A stretch of 35,253 nt of DNA from positions 1 to 35,253 of the forward strand of contig CAJXZV010000012.1 in the NCBI GenBank assembly GCA_913063835.1, in the 5' to 3' direction. How positions within the stretch are numbered: the stretch's first letter is position 1; each line of letters starts with the position of its first letter. Under the pieces are notes generated by a model that made no database searches, was not told the origin of the DNA, and saw only the letters and a program-made list of their open reading frames with translations. This document shows, piece by piece, positions 17,168-25,418 of this stretch. This DNA is from an uncultured Eubacteriales bacterium. GTDB taxonomy: Bacteria; Bacillota; Sulfobacillia; UBA995; UBA9673. Made by a program: the position numbers and the translations under genes.

Positions 17168-18081
17168 GCCGAGACCCTTCATCAGAGGCGGCAGAGGCGG
17201 CCTCTCTGCAGGTCACGCCCGCCGGGCCGCATCCGACCCCGCGCCCGGCCCCACCCAAGGTGGTCGTCCGGCCGAGGCCTGAACCCGGGCGCACACCCCG
17301 TCGGGCTCCGGCGCCGGAAGCAGCCGCCGAGATAAAGATAAGGACCGAGGCCTTGAGCGTCTGGTACGGGTCGATGCCGGCCATCAAGGACGTGACCATC
17401 TCGTTCGAAAGGAACCGCATCACGGCCCTCATCGGCCCTTCGGGATGCGGCAAGTCGACCTTCCTGCGCGCCCTGAACCGCATGAACGAGGTCATCCCCG
17501 GCACGAGAACCAAGGGGCGCGTTTTCCTCGACGGGAAGGACATCTACGCCCCAGGGGTGGACCCCGTGGAGGTCCGCCGGCGGGTGGGGATGGTCTTCCA
17601 GAGGCCGAACCCTTTCCCGTTCTCCATCTTCGACAACGTGGCCTACGGGCCGCGCCGGCACGGGGTGACGTCGACGAGCGAACTCTACGCCATCGTGGAG
17701 AGGAGCCTCAAGGAAGCCGCGCTGTGGGACGAGGTCTCCGACCGGTTGAGGTCTCCCGCCCTCAACCTCTCGGGTGGCCAGCAGCAGCGGCTGTGCATCG
17801 CCCGGGCGCTGGCCGTGAGGCCGGAGGTCCTCCTCATGGACGAGCCGGCCTCGGCCCTCGACCCCGTGGCCACAGGCCGGATAGAGGACCTCATGAACGA
17901 GCTCAAGAAGAACTACACGATAATCATCGTCACCCACAACATGCAGCAGGCCGGTCGGGTCTCCGACAGGACAGGGTTCTTCCTGCACGGGGAGCTCGTG
18001 GAGTACGGCCCGACAGAGGAGATGTTCACGCGGCCGAAAGACCCGCGGACGGAAGCCTACATCACCGGCCGCTTCGGCTGA
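17164..18081 (+). CDS. pstB: Phosphate ABC transporter ATPase PstB with N-terminal extension
   Basis: ATPase of phosphate import. The core from about residue 55 has Walker [11 protein letters not shown]-loop [16 protein letters not shown], signature [15 protein letters not shown], Walker [14 protein letters not shown] and the switch His ([14 protein letters not shown]). At 305 residues it exceeds the usual 250-260 because of about 55 residues rich in Pro, Arg and Ala ahead of the domain. The TTG at 17164 overlaps the pstA stop. No internal start with a good ribosome site lies nearer the domain, so the extension may be real, but it is not conserved family sequence. Confidence 0.93.
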   Translation: MSRDPSSEAAEAASLQVTPAGPHPTPRPAPPKVVVRPRPEPGRTPRRAPAPEAAAEIKIRTEALSVWYGSMPAIKDVTISFERNRITALIGPSGCGKSTFLRALNRMNEVIPGTRTKGRVFLDGKDIYAPGVDPVEVRRRVGMVFQRPNPFPFSIFDNVAYGPRRHGVTSTSELYAIVERSLKEAALWDEVSDRLRSPALNLSGGQQQRLCIARALAVRPEVLLMDEPASALDPVATGRIEDLMNELKKNYTIIIVTHNMQQAGRVSDRTGFFLHGELVEYGPTEEMFTRPKDPRTEAYITGRFG

Positions 18082-18094
18082 GGGGGTGGGTGTC

Positions 18095-18793
18095 ATGACC
18101 ACGGCGGATGCGGCGACCCCGGCGGGTCCGGGTGTGCGCGCCCGGAGTTCCTTCGAGACCCAGCTGGGTTCGCTGCGCGAGGACCTCCTGAAGATGGGGG
18201 CCCTCGTCAAGGAGGCCGTCACCCGGTCTGTCGAGGCCCTGAGACGGCAGGACCTCGACCTCGCCCAGGCCATCATCGACGGCGACGAGACCGTGGACGA
18301 CCTCGAGAAGGATGTCGAGCAGAAGTGCCTGATGCTGCTGGCCCTCCAGCAGCCCATGGCGGCCGATCTGCGCTTCATCGGCACGGCCCTGAAGACCGTG
18401 ACCGACCTGGAGCGGATCGCCGACCACGCCGTCGACATCGCCAAGATAGCCCTGCGGATAGGGCATGAACCCCACATAAAGCCGCTGGTGGACATCCCCC
18501 GCATGGCCGAGGTGGTCGAGTCGATGCTCGACGACGGCCTCCGGGCTTTCGTCAGCCGGGACGTCGACCTCGCCCTCGAGGTCGCGTCCCGTGACGACGA
18601 GGTCGACCACCTCTACGGACAGGTCTTCCGGGAGCTCCTCACCTACATGCTCGAGGACCCGCGGACGATAAGACAGGCAACACACCTGCTCTTCGCCGCC
18701 CAGCACCTTGAAAGGGTCGGGGACCATGTGACCAACCTCTCGGAATGGGTCCTCTATCTCGTCAAGGGGGAGATGCGGGACCTCAACCCGTAG
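18095..18793 (+). CDS. phoU: Phosphate signalling protein PhoU
   Basis: Cytosolic negative modulator linking Pst transport activity to PhoR. The 232 residues form the two-repeat helical PhoU fold: repeat one has LREDLLKMGALVKEAV, ALQQPMAADLRFIGTALK and ERIADHAVDIAK; repeat two has VASRDDEVDHLYGQVFREL and LLFAAQHLERVGDHVTNLSEW, including the acidic metal-binding positions. The ATG at 18095 has a GAGGGGG site 8 bases upstream; a GTG at 18086 is an in-frame alternative. Last gene of the phosphate cluster. No clear terminator separates it from the Nudix gene. Confidence 0.93.
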   Translation: MTTADAATPAGPGVRARSSFETQLGSLREDLLKMGALVKEAVTRSVEALRRQDLDLAQAIIDGDETVDDLEKDVEQKCLMLLALQQPMAADLRFIGTALKTVTDLERIADHAVDIAKIALRIGHEPHIKPLVDIPRMAEVVESMLDDGLRAFVSRDVDLALEVASRDDEVDHLYGQVFRELLTYMLEDPRTIRQATHLLFAAQHLERVGDHVTNLSEWVLYLVKGEMRDLNP

Positions 18794-18855
18794 CAGACCT
18801 TTGGCGGGTGCGGGGCGTCAGGCGCGGCGAACGGCGGACACCAACGGGGGTCGGT

Positions 18856-19446
18856 ATGGCGGGGACCGAAGAACGTCTTTCTTCTCAACGGGTCTTCTCA
18901 GGGCGACTTATCGGGGTTCGGGTCGACGAGGTCCGGCTCGTCCCGGACGGCCGGACGGCCCGGAGGGAGGTCGTCGACCATCCCGGAGCCGTGGCCGTCG
19001 TGCCCCTCACCCCGGGCGGGGAGGTCATTCTCGTCAGGCAGTACCGCTACGCCGTCGGTGAGGCCCTCCTTGAGCTCCCCGCGGGGACTCTCGAGCCCGG
19101 TGAAGACCCTGCCGCGTGTGCGGCGCGCGAGCTCCTCGAGGAGACCGGCCGGCGTCCCGCCCGGCTCGAGCTCCTGGCCTCGGTCTTCTCCTCGCCGGGC
19201 TTCCTCAGCGAGGTCGTTCACATCTACCTCGCCGAACTCGAAGACGAGGAGGCCGGGGTCGGGCCGCAGCCTGAGGAGGATGAGCGGGTGGAGGTCGTGG
19301 CTCTGCCGTTCGCGGCCGCGGCGGCTATGGCCAGGGAGGGGCGGTTGCGCGACGCCAAGACGGTCGCCGGCCTCCTCCTCGCCGCGGGCGTGGTCGGAAC
19401 GGGGTCCGAGACCGGCCGGGACCCCGGGGGCGGAGGAGCCTGTTGA
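18856..19446 (+). CDS. Nudix hydrolase, ADP-ribose pyrophosphatase type
   Basis: Hydrolase of 196 residues with a complete Nudix box at about 77-99 (G then RELLEETG spacing). The preceding VDHPGAVAVVPL, ILVRQYRYAVGEALLELPAG and following SPGFLSEVVHIYLA are typical of ADP-ribose pyrophosphatases such as B. subtilis NudF, which hydrolyse ADP-ribose to AMP and ribose 5-phosphate. The start at 18856 (ATG after GGGGGTCGGT) agrees with family N-termini. In Bacillus a nudF-type gene also lies near spoIIM. The TTG of the next gene overlaps its stop. Confidence 0.88.
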   Translation: MAGTEERLSSQRVFSGRLIGVRVDEVRLVPDGRTARREVVDHPGAVAVVPLTPGGEVILVRQYRYAVGEALLELPAGTLEPGEDPAACAARELLEETGRRPARLELLASVFSSPGFLSEVVHIYLAELEDEEAGVGPQPEEDERVEVVALPFAAAAAMAREGRLRDAKTVAGLLLAAGVVGTGSETGRDPGGGGAC

Positions 19447-20780
19447 CGGCGGCCGCCGGGTCGGGCGGGGCCGTGCTGGCAGACCTTCACGTCCACGTCG
19501 GCCGGGCCGTGGGCCGGGTCGTGAAGGTGACGGCCTCCGAACGGCTGACCGTGCGCGGCATCATCGAGGAGAGCGCTACTCGCAAGGGTCTCCATGCCGT
19601 GGGCATCGTGGACGCCCACTCCCCGCATGTCCTCAAGGAGCTCGAGGACCTGGTCGGCGCAGGGGACCTTGAGACACCCGGCGGCGGAGGGCTCCGCTGG
19701 AAGGGCGACGTTCCGCTCCTCCTCGTCCTGGCCTCGGAGGTCGAGGTCGAGGAGGAGGGTGTCGGAGCCGTGCACCATCTCTGCTTCCTGCCGGACCTCG
19801 AGGTCTGCCGGGGCTTCTCCGACTTCCTGGCCCGGCGCGTGAGCAACATCGGCCTGAGCTCACAGAAGGCCCGGGCGTCAGGAGACGAGCTCGCGCTGTG
19901 GGTGGGCCGCGAGGGAGGGTTCCTCGTCCCCGCCCACGTGTTCACCCCCCACAAGGGCTTCTTCGGCCAGGGCGGCAGCGACCTCCGGCAGGTCTTCAGC
20001 GACAGGGCCCTGGAGTTCGTGCCTGCTGTGGAACTCGGGTTGAGTGCGGACACGGCCATGGCCGACAGGGTGCCTTCCCTCCGCGGGTTCACGTTCCTCT
20101 CCAACTCGGACGCCCACTCGCCGGAGACGATCGCCAGGGAGCACAACGCCCTCCTCCCTGAGGAGGGCCCGGACGGGCTGGATTTCAAGGCCCTGGCCGG
20201 AGCTGTGCGGCTCGGGGCGGTCGCCGCCAACTACGGCCTTGACCCGCGGCTGGGGAAGTACCACCGGGCCTGGTGCCCCTCCTGCGGCTGGGTGCCTGAC
20301 GGGGGGGACGGCCCGGGCCCGGGGCGGGACCGGGGACGCCGCAGGTGTCCGTCCTGCGGGCGGCCCGGGGTGGTCGGCGGGGTCTTCGACCGGGTGGAGG
20401 AGCTCGCCGCCCGGCAGCCGCACCCGAAGGACGCCGCGGGCCGCAGAAGGGGGGAAGGAGGCCGACGTCCTCCCTATGTCCACCACATCCCCCTGCGCCA
20501 GGTGCCCGGGGTCGGGCCGAAGACCCTGGAGGTCCTCCTCGAGGCCTTCGGGACGGAGATGCGGGTGCTTCACGGAGCGACACGGGAGGAGCTGACCGAG
20601 GTGGTCGGCCCCGAGCTGGCGGCGCGGATAGCAGCGGCGCGGGGCGACACCTCCGCCCTGGACATCCTACCGGGAGCCGGAGGGCGCTACGGTCGGGTGC
20701 TCTTGGCCGGGGACAGGTCTCGTGGGCGGCGCCGCCGGGCTGGGGACGACGGGGACCGGCCGAAGGCGGACCCTGCATAA
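19443..20780 (+). CDS. Endonuclease Q-type PHP-domain DNA repair protein
   Basis: Predicted endonuclease of the EndoQ family, which in studied members nicks 5' of deaminated bases (uracil, hypoxanthine) and abasic sites. The 445 residues have a PHP metal-binding domain (ADLHVH at 13-18, LASEVEVEEE near 97, HH at 111-112, PAHVFTPHKGFFG at 163-175, SNSDAHS at 220-226), a zinc ribbon (Cys278, Cys281, Cys302, Cys305) and a helix-hairpin-helix-like segment (VPGVGPKTLEVLLEAF). The arginine-rich C-terminal tail is not conserved in character. The TTG at 19443 overlaps the Nudix stop; a later GTG near LADLH is possible. Placement between a Nudix gene and spoIIM suggests a housekeeping or spore-repair role, which is inference. 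Confidence 0.85.
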   Translation: MTAAAGSGGAVLADLHVHVGRAVGRVVKVTASERLTVRGIIEESATRKGLHAVGIVDAHSPHVLKELEDLVGAGDLETPGGGGLRWKGDVPLLLVLASEVEVEEEGVGAVHHLCFLPDLEVCRGFSDFLARRVSNIGLSSQKARASGDELALWVGREGGFLVPAHVFTPHKGFFGQGGSDLRQVFSDRALEFVPAVELGLSADTAMADRVPSLRGFTFLSNSDAHSPETIAREHNALLPEEGPDGLDFKALAGAVRLGAVAANYGLDPRLGKYHRAWCPSCGWVPDGGDGPGPGRDRGRRRCPSCGRPGVVGGVFDRVEELAARQPHPKDAAGRRRGEGGRRPPYVHHIPLRQVPGVGPKTLEVLLEAFGTEMRVLHGATREELTEVVGPELAARIAAARGDTSALDILPGAGGRYGRVLLAGDRSRGRRRRAGDDGDRPKADPA

Positions 20781-20837
20781 GGGAGCGACCCGGCGAATAC
20801 GGGTTGGGGTGATGCTCCTTACCCGGGGGAGTGCGCC

Positions 20838-21476
20838 TTGTCCTTCATCGGCCAGTTCCAGGACGGGCTCGGCGGCTACCTGCGGAGCTCGGCTCCGTAC
20901 TATTTCTTCGTCTGCCTTCTCTTCATCATGGGGGTGTCCTTCGGAGCCCTGGCCGTCAACGCCCTCTCGGTCGAGCAGAAGGTCGAACTCCTCGAGTACA
21001 TGCAAGTGTTCCTCAGGGGCCTGGGCCAGAAGCTCGGCGAGATTGACGGCGCCGTGGTGTTCCGCCAGTCGGCCCTGGGGAACCTGAAGACCGCCGGGCT
21101 CCTCTGGATTCTCGGAGCCACGGTCGTCGGCGTGCCCCTAGCGATGGTCATCATCTTCGTCCGAGGGTTCGTCATCGGCTTCTCCGTGGGGTTCCTCTTC
21201 AGTGAGATGGGGTTCAAGGGCATGGCCTTCTCTCTCCTGTCCATCGTGCCCCAGAACCTGGTCGTCGTTCCGGCGGTGCTCGCCCTCGCCGTATCCTCTC
21301 TGGCCTTCGCCGTCCTTGTCGTCAGGCGGCGCGTGAGAGGGTTCAGGGTGAATCTCGCCGAGGAGTTCCTCGCCTACACGTTCACCTGCCTCGTCCTGGC
21401 CGGGGTGCTCGTCGCCGGCAGTCTGGTGGAGGCCTACGTGACTCCTCTCCTGATGGGCTTCATCGTGGGGCTCTGA
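20838..21476 (+). CDS. spoIIM: Stage II sporulation protein M
   Basis: Mother-cell membrane protein of the SpoIID-SpoIIM-SpoIIP complex that drives peptidoglycan remodelling during engulfment. The 212 residues have about five membrane helices (near 20-38, 78-105, 110-130, 133-155, 175-200) and the family stretches IRG-like FVRGFVIGFSVGFLFSEMGFKGM and LSIVPQNLVVVPAVL. Length matches B. subtilis SpoIIM. The TTG start at 20838 is supported by GGGGGA 7 bases before. Position upstream of the xerD-deoB-punA-dacF-spoIIA run is as in B. subtilis. A sigma-E promoter was looked for in the 57-base gap and not convincingly found. Confidence 0.93.
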   Translation: MSFIGQFQDGLGGYLRSSAPYYFFVCLLFIMGVSFGALAVNALSVEQKVELLEYMQVFLRGLGQKLGEIDGAVVFRQSALGNLKTAGLLWILGATVVGVPLAMVIIFVRGFVIGFSVGFLFSEMGFKGMAFSLLSIVPQNLVVVPAVLALAVSSLAFAVLVVRRRVRGFRVNLAEEFLAYTFTCLVLAGVLVAGSLVEAYVTPLLMGFIVGL

Positions 21477-21678
21477 CGAGGTAGGGCGACAAGCCGGCCG
21501 CCTCCGTCAGTCTCCTCCCCACCCCCGCGCTCGTGCCGCTCCTCCCGTCCACCCGAGTCAGACTCTTTCCGCGGAGGGAAATCCAGGGCGGGCCAGAAGA
21601 TGTTCAGCGCCGGCCGCAATGACTCTCACCGGCCGCGCGAACCCGGCTTGTCCGTAGCACAGAGGAGGTCCGACTGGC

Positions 21679-22794
21679 GTGATCATCGGGGTTCCCAAGG
21701 AGATCAAGACGGCTGAGGCCAGGGTGGCCATAACTCCGGGCGGAGTGGCCACACTCAGGGCCTCAGGCCATCGCGTCCTCGTCGAGGAGGGAGCCGGCAT
21801 CGGCAGCGGCTTCGAAGACGCCCACTACCGGGAGGTGGGGGCGACCATAGTGAGTGACAAGCGGCGACTCTTCGACGAGGCCGAGATGATCCTGAAGGTC
21901 AAGGAGCCGCTCCCTGAAGAGTACGATTTCTTCCACGAGGGGCAGATCCTCTTCACCTACCTCCATCTCGCTGCCGACCGCGACCTCACGCTGGCCCTGC
22001 TGGAGCGGAAGATCATCGGGATAGCCTACGAGACGGTCGAGATCGACCGGACGCTTCCCCTGCTCACTCCGATGAGCGAGATCGCCGGGCGCATGGCCAC
22101 GCAGATAGGGGCGCACTTCCTGGAGAGGCCTCATGGAGGGAGGGGCGTACTCCTCGGGGGGGTCCCCGGTGTCCCCCCGGCGGAGGTCATCATCATCGGT
22201 GGCGGCATCGTGGGGACCAACGCCGCCCGCATAGCCCTGGGGCTGGGAGCTCAGGTCGTCATCCTCGACATCGACCCCGAGAGGCTCCGCTGGATAGACA
22301 ACCTGTGGGGCGGCCGGGTGGTCACCCTCGCCTCCAACAGCGTGAACCTGGCCGCGGCGGTGGCCCGGGCCGACGTTCTCGTGGGAGCGGTCCTCATCCC
22401 GGGGGCCAAGGCACCGAAGCTGGTGACCGAGGAGATGGTCAAGACGATGAAGCCGGGCTCCGTCATCGTGGACGTGGCCATCGACCAGGGCGGCTGTGTC
22501 GAGACCATCGACCGGGTGACCACACACCGCGACCCCGTCTATGTCAAGCACGGGGTCTGCCACTACTCGGTGGCCAACATGCCGGGCGCGGTGCCGCGGA
22601 CGTCGACCTTCGCCCTCACCAACTCGACTCTGCCGTACGCCGTGAGGCTCGCCGACCTCGGCTATGAACGGGCGGTCCGGGAATATCCGGAGCTGGCCAA
22701 GGGTGTCAACGTCTACGCCGGGAAGCTGACCTACAAGGCCGTGGCCGAGGCCCACGGCCTCGAGTTCACGCCTCTCGAGGAGGCCATGGCCTAG
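21679..22794 (+). CDS. ald: Alanine dehydrogenase
   Basis: NAD-dependent reversible deamination of L-alanine to pyruvate and ammonia; required for normal sporulation in B. subtilis. The 371 residues are full length: [20 protein letters not shown], catalytic Lys/His region ([20 protein letters not shown]), nucleotide-binding [20 protein letters not shown] and [13 protein letters not shown]. The GTG start lies about 10 bases after GAGGAGG. The preceding 202-base gap shows no recognisable riboswitch and only weak promoter-like sequence. In B. subtilis fur lies near spoIIM and xerD and ald is elsewhere, so ald seems to have moved into this position. Confidence 0.95.
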   Translation: MIIGVPKEIKTAEARVAITPGGVATLRASGHRVLVEEGAGIGSGFEDAHYREVGATIVSDKRRLFDEAEMILKVKEPLPEEYDFFHEGQILFTYLHLAADRDLTLALLERKIIGIAYETVEIDRTLPLLTPMSEIAGRMATQIGAHFLERPHGGRGVLLGGVPGVPPAEVIIIGGGIVGTNAARIALGLGAQVVILDIDPERLRWIDNLWGGRVVTLASNSVNLAAAVARADVLVGAVLIPGAKAPKLVTEEMVKTMKPGSVIVDVAIDQGGCVETIDRVTTHRDPVYVKHGVCHYSVANMPGAVPRTSTFALTNSTLPYAVRLADLGYERAVREYPELAKGVNVYAGKLTYKAVAEAHGLEFTPLEEAMA

Positions 22795-22835
22795 CCGCGT
22801 TCTAGTTCCGGCCGCGAGGGCAATACTAATCCCAC

Positions 22836-23369
22836 ATGGGACAGTCGCGTCCGGCCCGCCGGCGGCCCGACCCGGCCAGGACTCCGGTCTTCGGAGTCGG
22901 GCGCGTGCGTCCGGAGTCGGGCTCGGGTCGGGAACGGCCTCGGCTCAGCCTGTGGGAGCTCGTGGTCCTCCTGGTCGTCCTGGCCCTTGTCCTCCAGTGG
23001 GGCCTGGCCTGGGTCAGGACGCTCCTGTTCCCTCCCGGGCCTGAGGAGCCGTGCGACAAGGTCGCCCGGGCCGGATCCACGTCCGGCTCGGCACCCGGGG
23101 GCTGGCCATATCCGGCCGAGGGGCCGAGGGGCGGAGGCGGCCGCAAGTATGGCTCCCCGGAGGAATCAGAGGTACGGCGTAGAAGTGCCGACGGACAGCT
23201 GCCAGAAAAGGCTGGACAACCCGGCCTCCTCACGGTAAGTTCCTTGAGGACCGTCACTGTGGCGTCAGGGGAGCAGGTATGCAGGACCTCATCGGGGAGT
23301 TCATCAACTATCTCAGTGTCGAGCGTGGCTTGGCTCCCAACACGCTCGAGTCCTACGGTCGGGACCTGA
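22836..23369 (+). CDS. Hypothetical single-pass membrane protein in the yqzK position
   Basis: Open frame of 177 residues between ald and xerD. A basic, proline-rich N-terminus (about 1-37) is followed by one strong hydrophobic helix (about 39-64, WELVVLLVVLALVLQWGLAW) and a long low-complexity tail. In B. subtilis a small single-helix protein (YqzK, DUF4227) lies directly before xerD, so position and topology agree, though no residue-level similarity could be claimed. Doubts: no good ribosome site before the ATG, a 91-base overlap with xerD, and a tail that may be open only because of high GC. The true gene may start or end elsewhere. This is the only candidate gene in the 484 bases between ald and xerD. 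A 20-base-period repeat of CGGAGTCGGGC lies at 22892 and 22912. Confidence 0.4.
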   Translation: MGQSRPARRRPDPARTPVFGVGRVRPESGSGRERPRLSLWELVVLLVVLALVLQWGLAWVRTLLFPPGPEEPCDKVARAGSTSGSAPGGWPYPAEGPRGGGGRKYGSPEESEVRRRSADGQLPEKAGQPGLLTVSSLRTVTVASGEQVCRTSSGSSSTISVSSVAWLPTRSSPTVGT

Positions 23370-24169
23370 GGCAGTACTCGGCCTACCTGCGCAGCAAGGG
23401 GAACCTTGTCTCCCTGCGGGACGCGTCCAGGGCCAACATCATCTCCTATCTCCTGCAGATGGAGAAGCAAGGCAGGTCCCCGGCGACCATCGCCCGGCGG
23501 CTGGCGGCCCTCAAGTCGTTCTACCAGTTCCTCGTCCGTGAGCGTATCGTCGACCGTGACCCGACGGCCAACCTCGAGTCCCCTAAGCTCGACCGTAGGC
23601 TCCCAAAGGTCCTGACCGTGCGTGAGGTGGAGACGCTCCTGCGGCAGCCGAAGGTCACGACGGCGAACGGACTCCGCGACAAGGCCATGCTCGAGGTCCT
23701 CTATGCCACAGGAATGCGCGTGTCCGAGCTTGTCTCCCTGACGCTCGCGGACGTCAACCTCGAGCTGGGCTATGTGCGCTGCCTCGGAAAGGGGTCCAAG
23801 GAACGCATCGTGCCGCTCGGCTCGATCGCCTGCAACGCCGTCGCCGACTACCTCGCCCGCGGCCGGCCCAAGCTGGTCAAGGACCACGGGGAGCGCAGTC
23901 TTTTCGTCAACCACCACGGTCGGAGGATGACCCGTCAGGGCTTCTGGAAGATCCTCAAGAAGTACGCCGCCCAAGCAGGCATCAAGAAGTCCATAACGCC
24001 CCACACCCTCAGGCACTCCTTTGCGACCCACCTGTTGGAGAATGGTGCCGACGTGAGGGCCGTCCAGGAAATGTTGGGACATGCGGACATCTCCACGACC
24101 CAGGTGTACTCCCACATCAACCGCAAGAGGCTCCGTGAACAGTACCGGAACAGCCACCCGAGAGCCTAG
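23279..24169 (+). CDS. xerD: Tyrosine recombinase XerD
   Basis: Site-specific recombinase that resolves chromosome dimers at dif together with XerC. The 296 residues hold an N-terminal SAM-like core-binding domain (to about 105) and the catalytic domain with Arg147 (ATGMRVSEL), Lys171, His242 and Arg245 (HTLRHSFATHLLENGA), His268 (LGHADISTT) and nucleophile Tyr277. All active-site residues are present. The ATG follows GGGGAG. The order xerD-deoB-punA-dacF-spoIIA equals that in B. subtilis (ripX-drm-punA-dacF), which supports XerD rather than a mobile-element integrase. Confidence 0.95.
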   Translation: MQDLIGEFINYLSVERGLAPNTLESYGRDLRQYSAYLRSKGNLVSLRDASRANIISYLLQMEKQGRSPATIARRLAALKSFYQFLVRERIVDRDPTANLESPKLDRRLPKVLTVREVETLLRQPKVTTANGLRDKAMLEVLYATGMRVSELVSLTLADVNLELGYVRCLGKGSKERIVPLGSIACNAVADYLARGRPKLVKDHGERSLFVNHHGRRMTRQGFWKILKKYAAQAGIKKSITPHTLRHSFATHLLENGADVRAVQEMLGHADISTTQVYSHINRKRLREQYRNSHPRA

Positions 24170-24176
24170 ACGGCTC

Positions 24177-25373
24177 TTGCGCGTGGTCATCGTCGTCCTG
24201 GACGGGGTCGGGGTGGGGGCCCTGCCGGACGCCGCGGCCTTCGGGGACGAAGGGAGCGACACGCTGGGCAACCTCTCGAGGGCTGTCGGCGGGCTCGACC
24301 TCCCCAACCTTGCCGCCATGGGGCTCGGCCTGACCGGGGACATCGAGGGCGTGCCTCCGCTCAGCCCCCGCGGGGCGGCCGGCCGCATGGCCGAGGTCTC
24401 CCCGGGGAAGGACACCCTGACCGGGCACTGGGAGCTCGCGGGGCTCGTGACCCGGGACCCCATCCCGACCTATCCCCGAGGGTTCCCTCCGGAGATGCTC
24501 CAGCCCTTCGAGGAGTACATCGGAGGTCCGGTCCTCGGCAACAAGGTGGCCTCGGGCACTGAGATCATCGAGGAGCTCGGGCCTCTGCACCTGGCTTCGG
24601 GGCGGCCCATCGTCTACACCTCCGCCGACAGTGTCTTCCAGGTCGCGGCCCACGAGGAGGTCATCCCGGTCGAAGTCCTCTACCGGATGTGTGAGAAGGC
24701 CAGGGAGCTGTACCGGGAACCTCCCTTCCTGGTCGGACGGGTCATAGCCCGGCCCTTCGTCGGCCGGCCGGGTTCCTTCCGCCGCACGGCCGGGCGCCGC
24801 GACTGGAGCCTTCCCCCGCCCGGCCCGACCCTGCTCGACGACCTGGTGAGGGCGGGCCTTGACGTCACGGCGGTGGGCAAGGTGAGGGACATCTTCGCCG
24901 GGCAGGGTGTCACAAGGCACGTCCCCGCCGCGGGCCTGCGGGCGACCATCGAGGCCGTCGTCCGGGAGGCGGCAGGTCTTGAGCAGGGCCTTGTCATCGC
25001 GAACCTCGTGGACTTCGACATGCTTTACGGACACCGCAACGACCCGGAGGGGTTCGCGAGGGCCCTCGGCGAGTTCGACCGGGAGCTTCCCCGCGTGCGG
25101 GAGGCGGTGTTGGCCCACCCGCAGGGAGGGATCCTCGTCGTCACGGCCGACCACGGCTGCGACCCGACCACCCCGAGCACCGACCACTCCAGGGAGTACG
25201 TGCCGGTCCTGGTCGAGGGGACCGGACTGGCCCGTGGGGTCGAGCTCGGGACCAGGGAGAGCTTCGCCGACCTCGCGGCCACCCTGGCCGAGCTGACGGG
25301 TGTCCCGGGCTACCGCGGGCGCGGGCGGAGTTTCGCGGCGCTCCTCGCCGGGAGTGATGACATGCGGGCGTAG
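24177..25373 (+). CDS. deoB: Phosphopentomutase
   Basis: Manganese enzyme interconverting ribose 1-phosphate and ribose 5-phosphate (and the deoxy forms) in nucleoside breakdown. About 398 residues, the usual length. The alkaline-phosphatase-like metal ligands are seen in VVIVVLDGVGVGALPDA, GKDTLTGHWELAG with the phosphorylated Thr, NLVDFDMLYGHRND and TADHGCDPTTPSTDHSREYVP. The TTG at 24177 starts seven bases after the xerD stop and puts VVIVVLDGVG at the N-terminus as expected; a GTG at 24135 overlapping xerD is also possible. Followed by purine and pyrimidine nucleoside phosphorylases, whose products it uses. Confidence 0.94.
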   Translation: MRVVIVVLDGVGVGALPDAAAFGDEGSDTLGNLSRAVGGLDLPNLAAMGLGLTGDIEGVPPLSPRGAAGRMAEVSPGKDTLTGHWELAGLVTRDPIPTYPRGFPPEMLQPFEEYIGGPVLGNKVASGTEIIEELGPLHLASGRPIVYTSADSVFQVAAHEEVIPVEVLYRMCEKARELYREPPFLVGRVIARPFVGRPGSFRRTAGRRDWSLPPPGPTLLDDLVRAGLDVTAVGKVRDIFAGQGVTRHVPAAGLRATIEAVVREAAGLEQGLVIANLVDFDMLYGHRNDPEGFARALGEFDRELPRVREAVLAHPQGGILVVTADHGCDPTTPSTDHSREYVPVLVEGTGLARGVELGTRESFADLAATLAELTGVPGYRGRGRSFAALLAGSDDMRA

Positions 25374-25418
25374 AGGGCGGGCCCGCAGGCTGAAAGACTC
25401 GTGAAAAGGGGGACGCCG

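Noticed and set aside
15317-17182. 621-residue minus-strand frame across pstC and pstA
   Set aside because: Highly polar, His/Arg/Gln-rich shadow of two membrane protein genes.
20781-20837. Sigma-E promoter before spoIIM
   Set aside because: GAATACGGGT is the best -10-like stretch but does not fit CATANNNT well, and no matching -35 lies at the right distance.
21477-21678. Riboswitch or T-box leader before ald
   Set aside because: No conserved riboswitch or T-box (TGGNACC) element was seen; only short GC-rich repeats.
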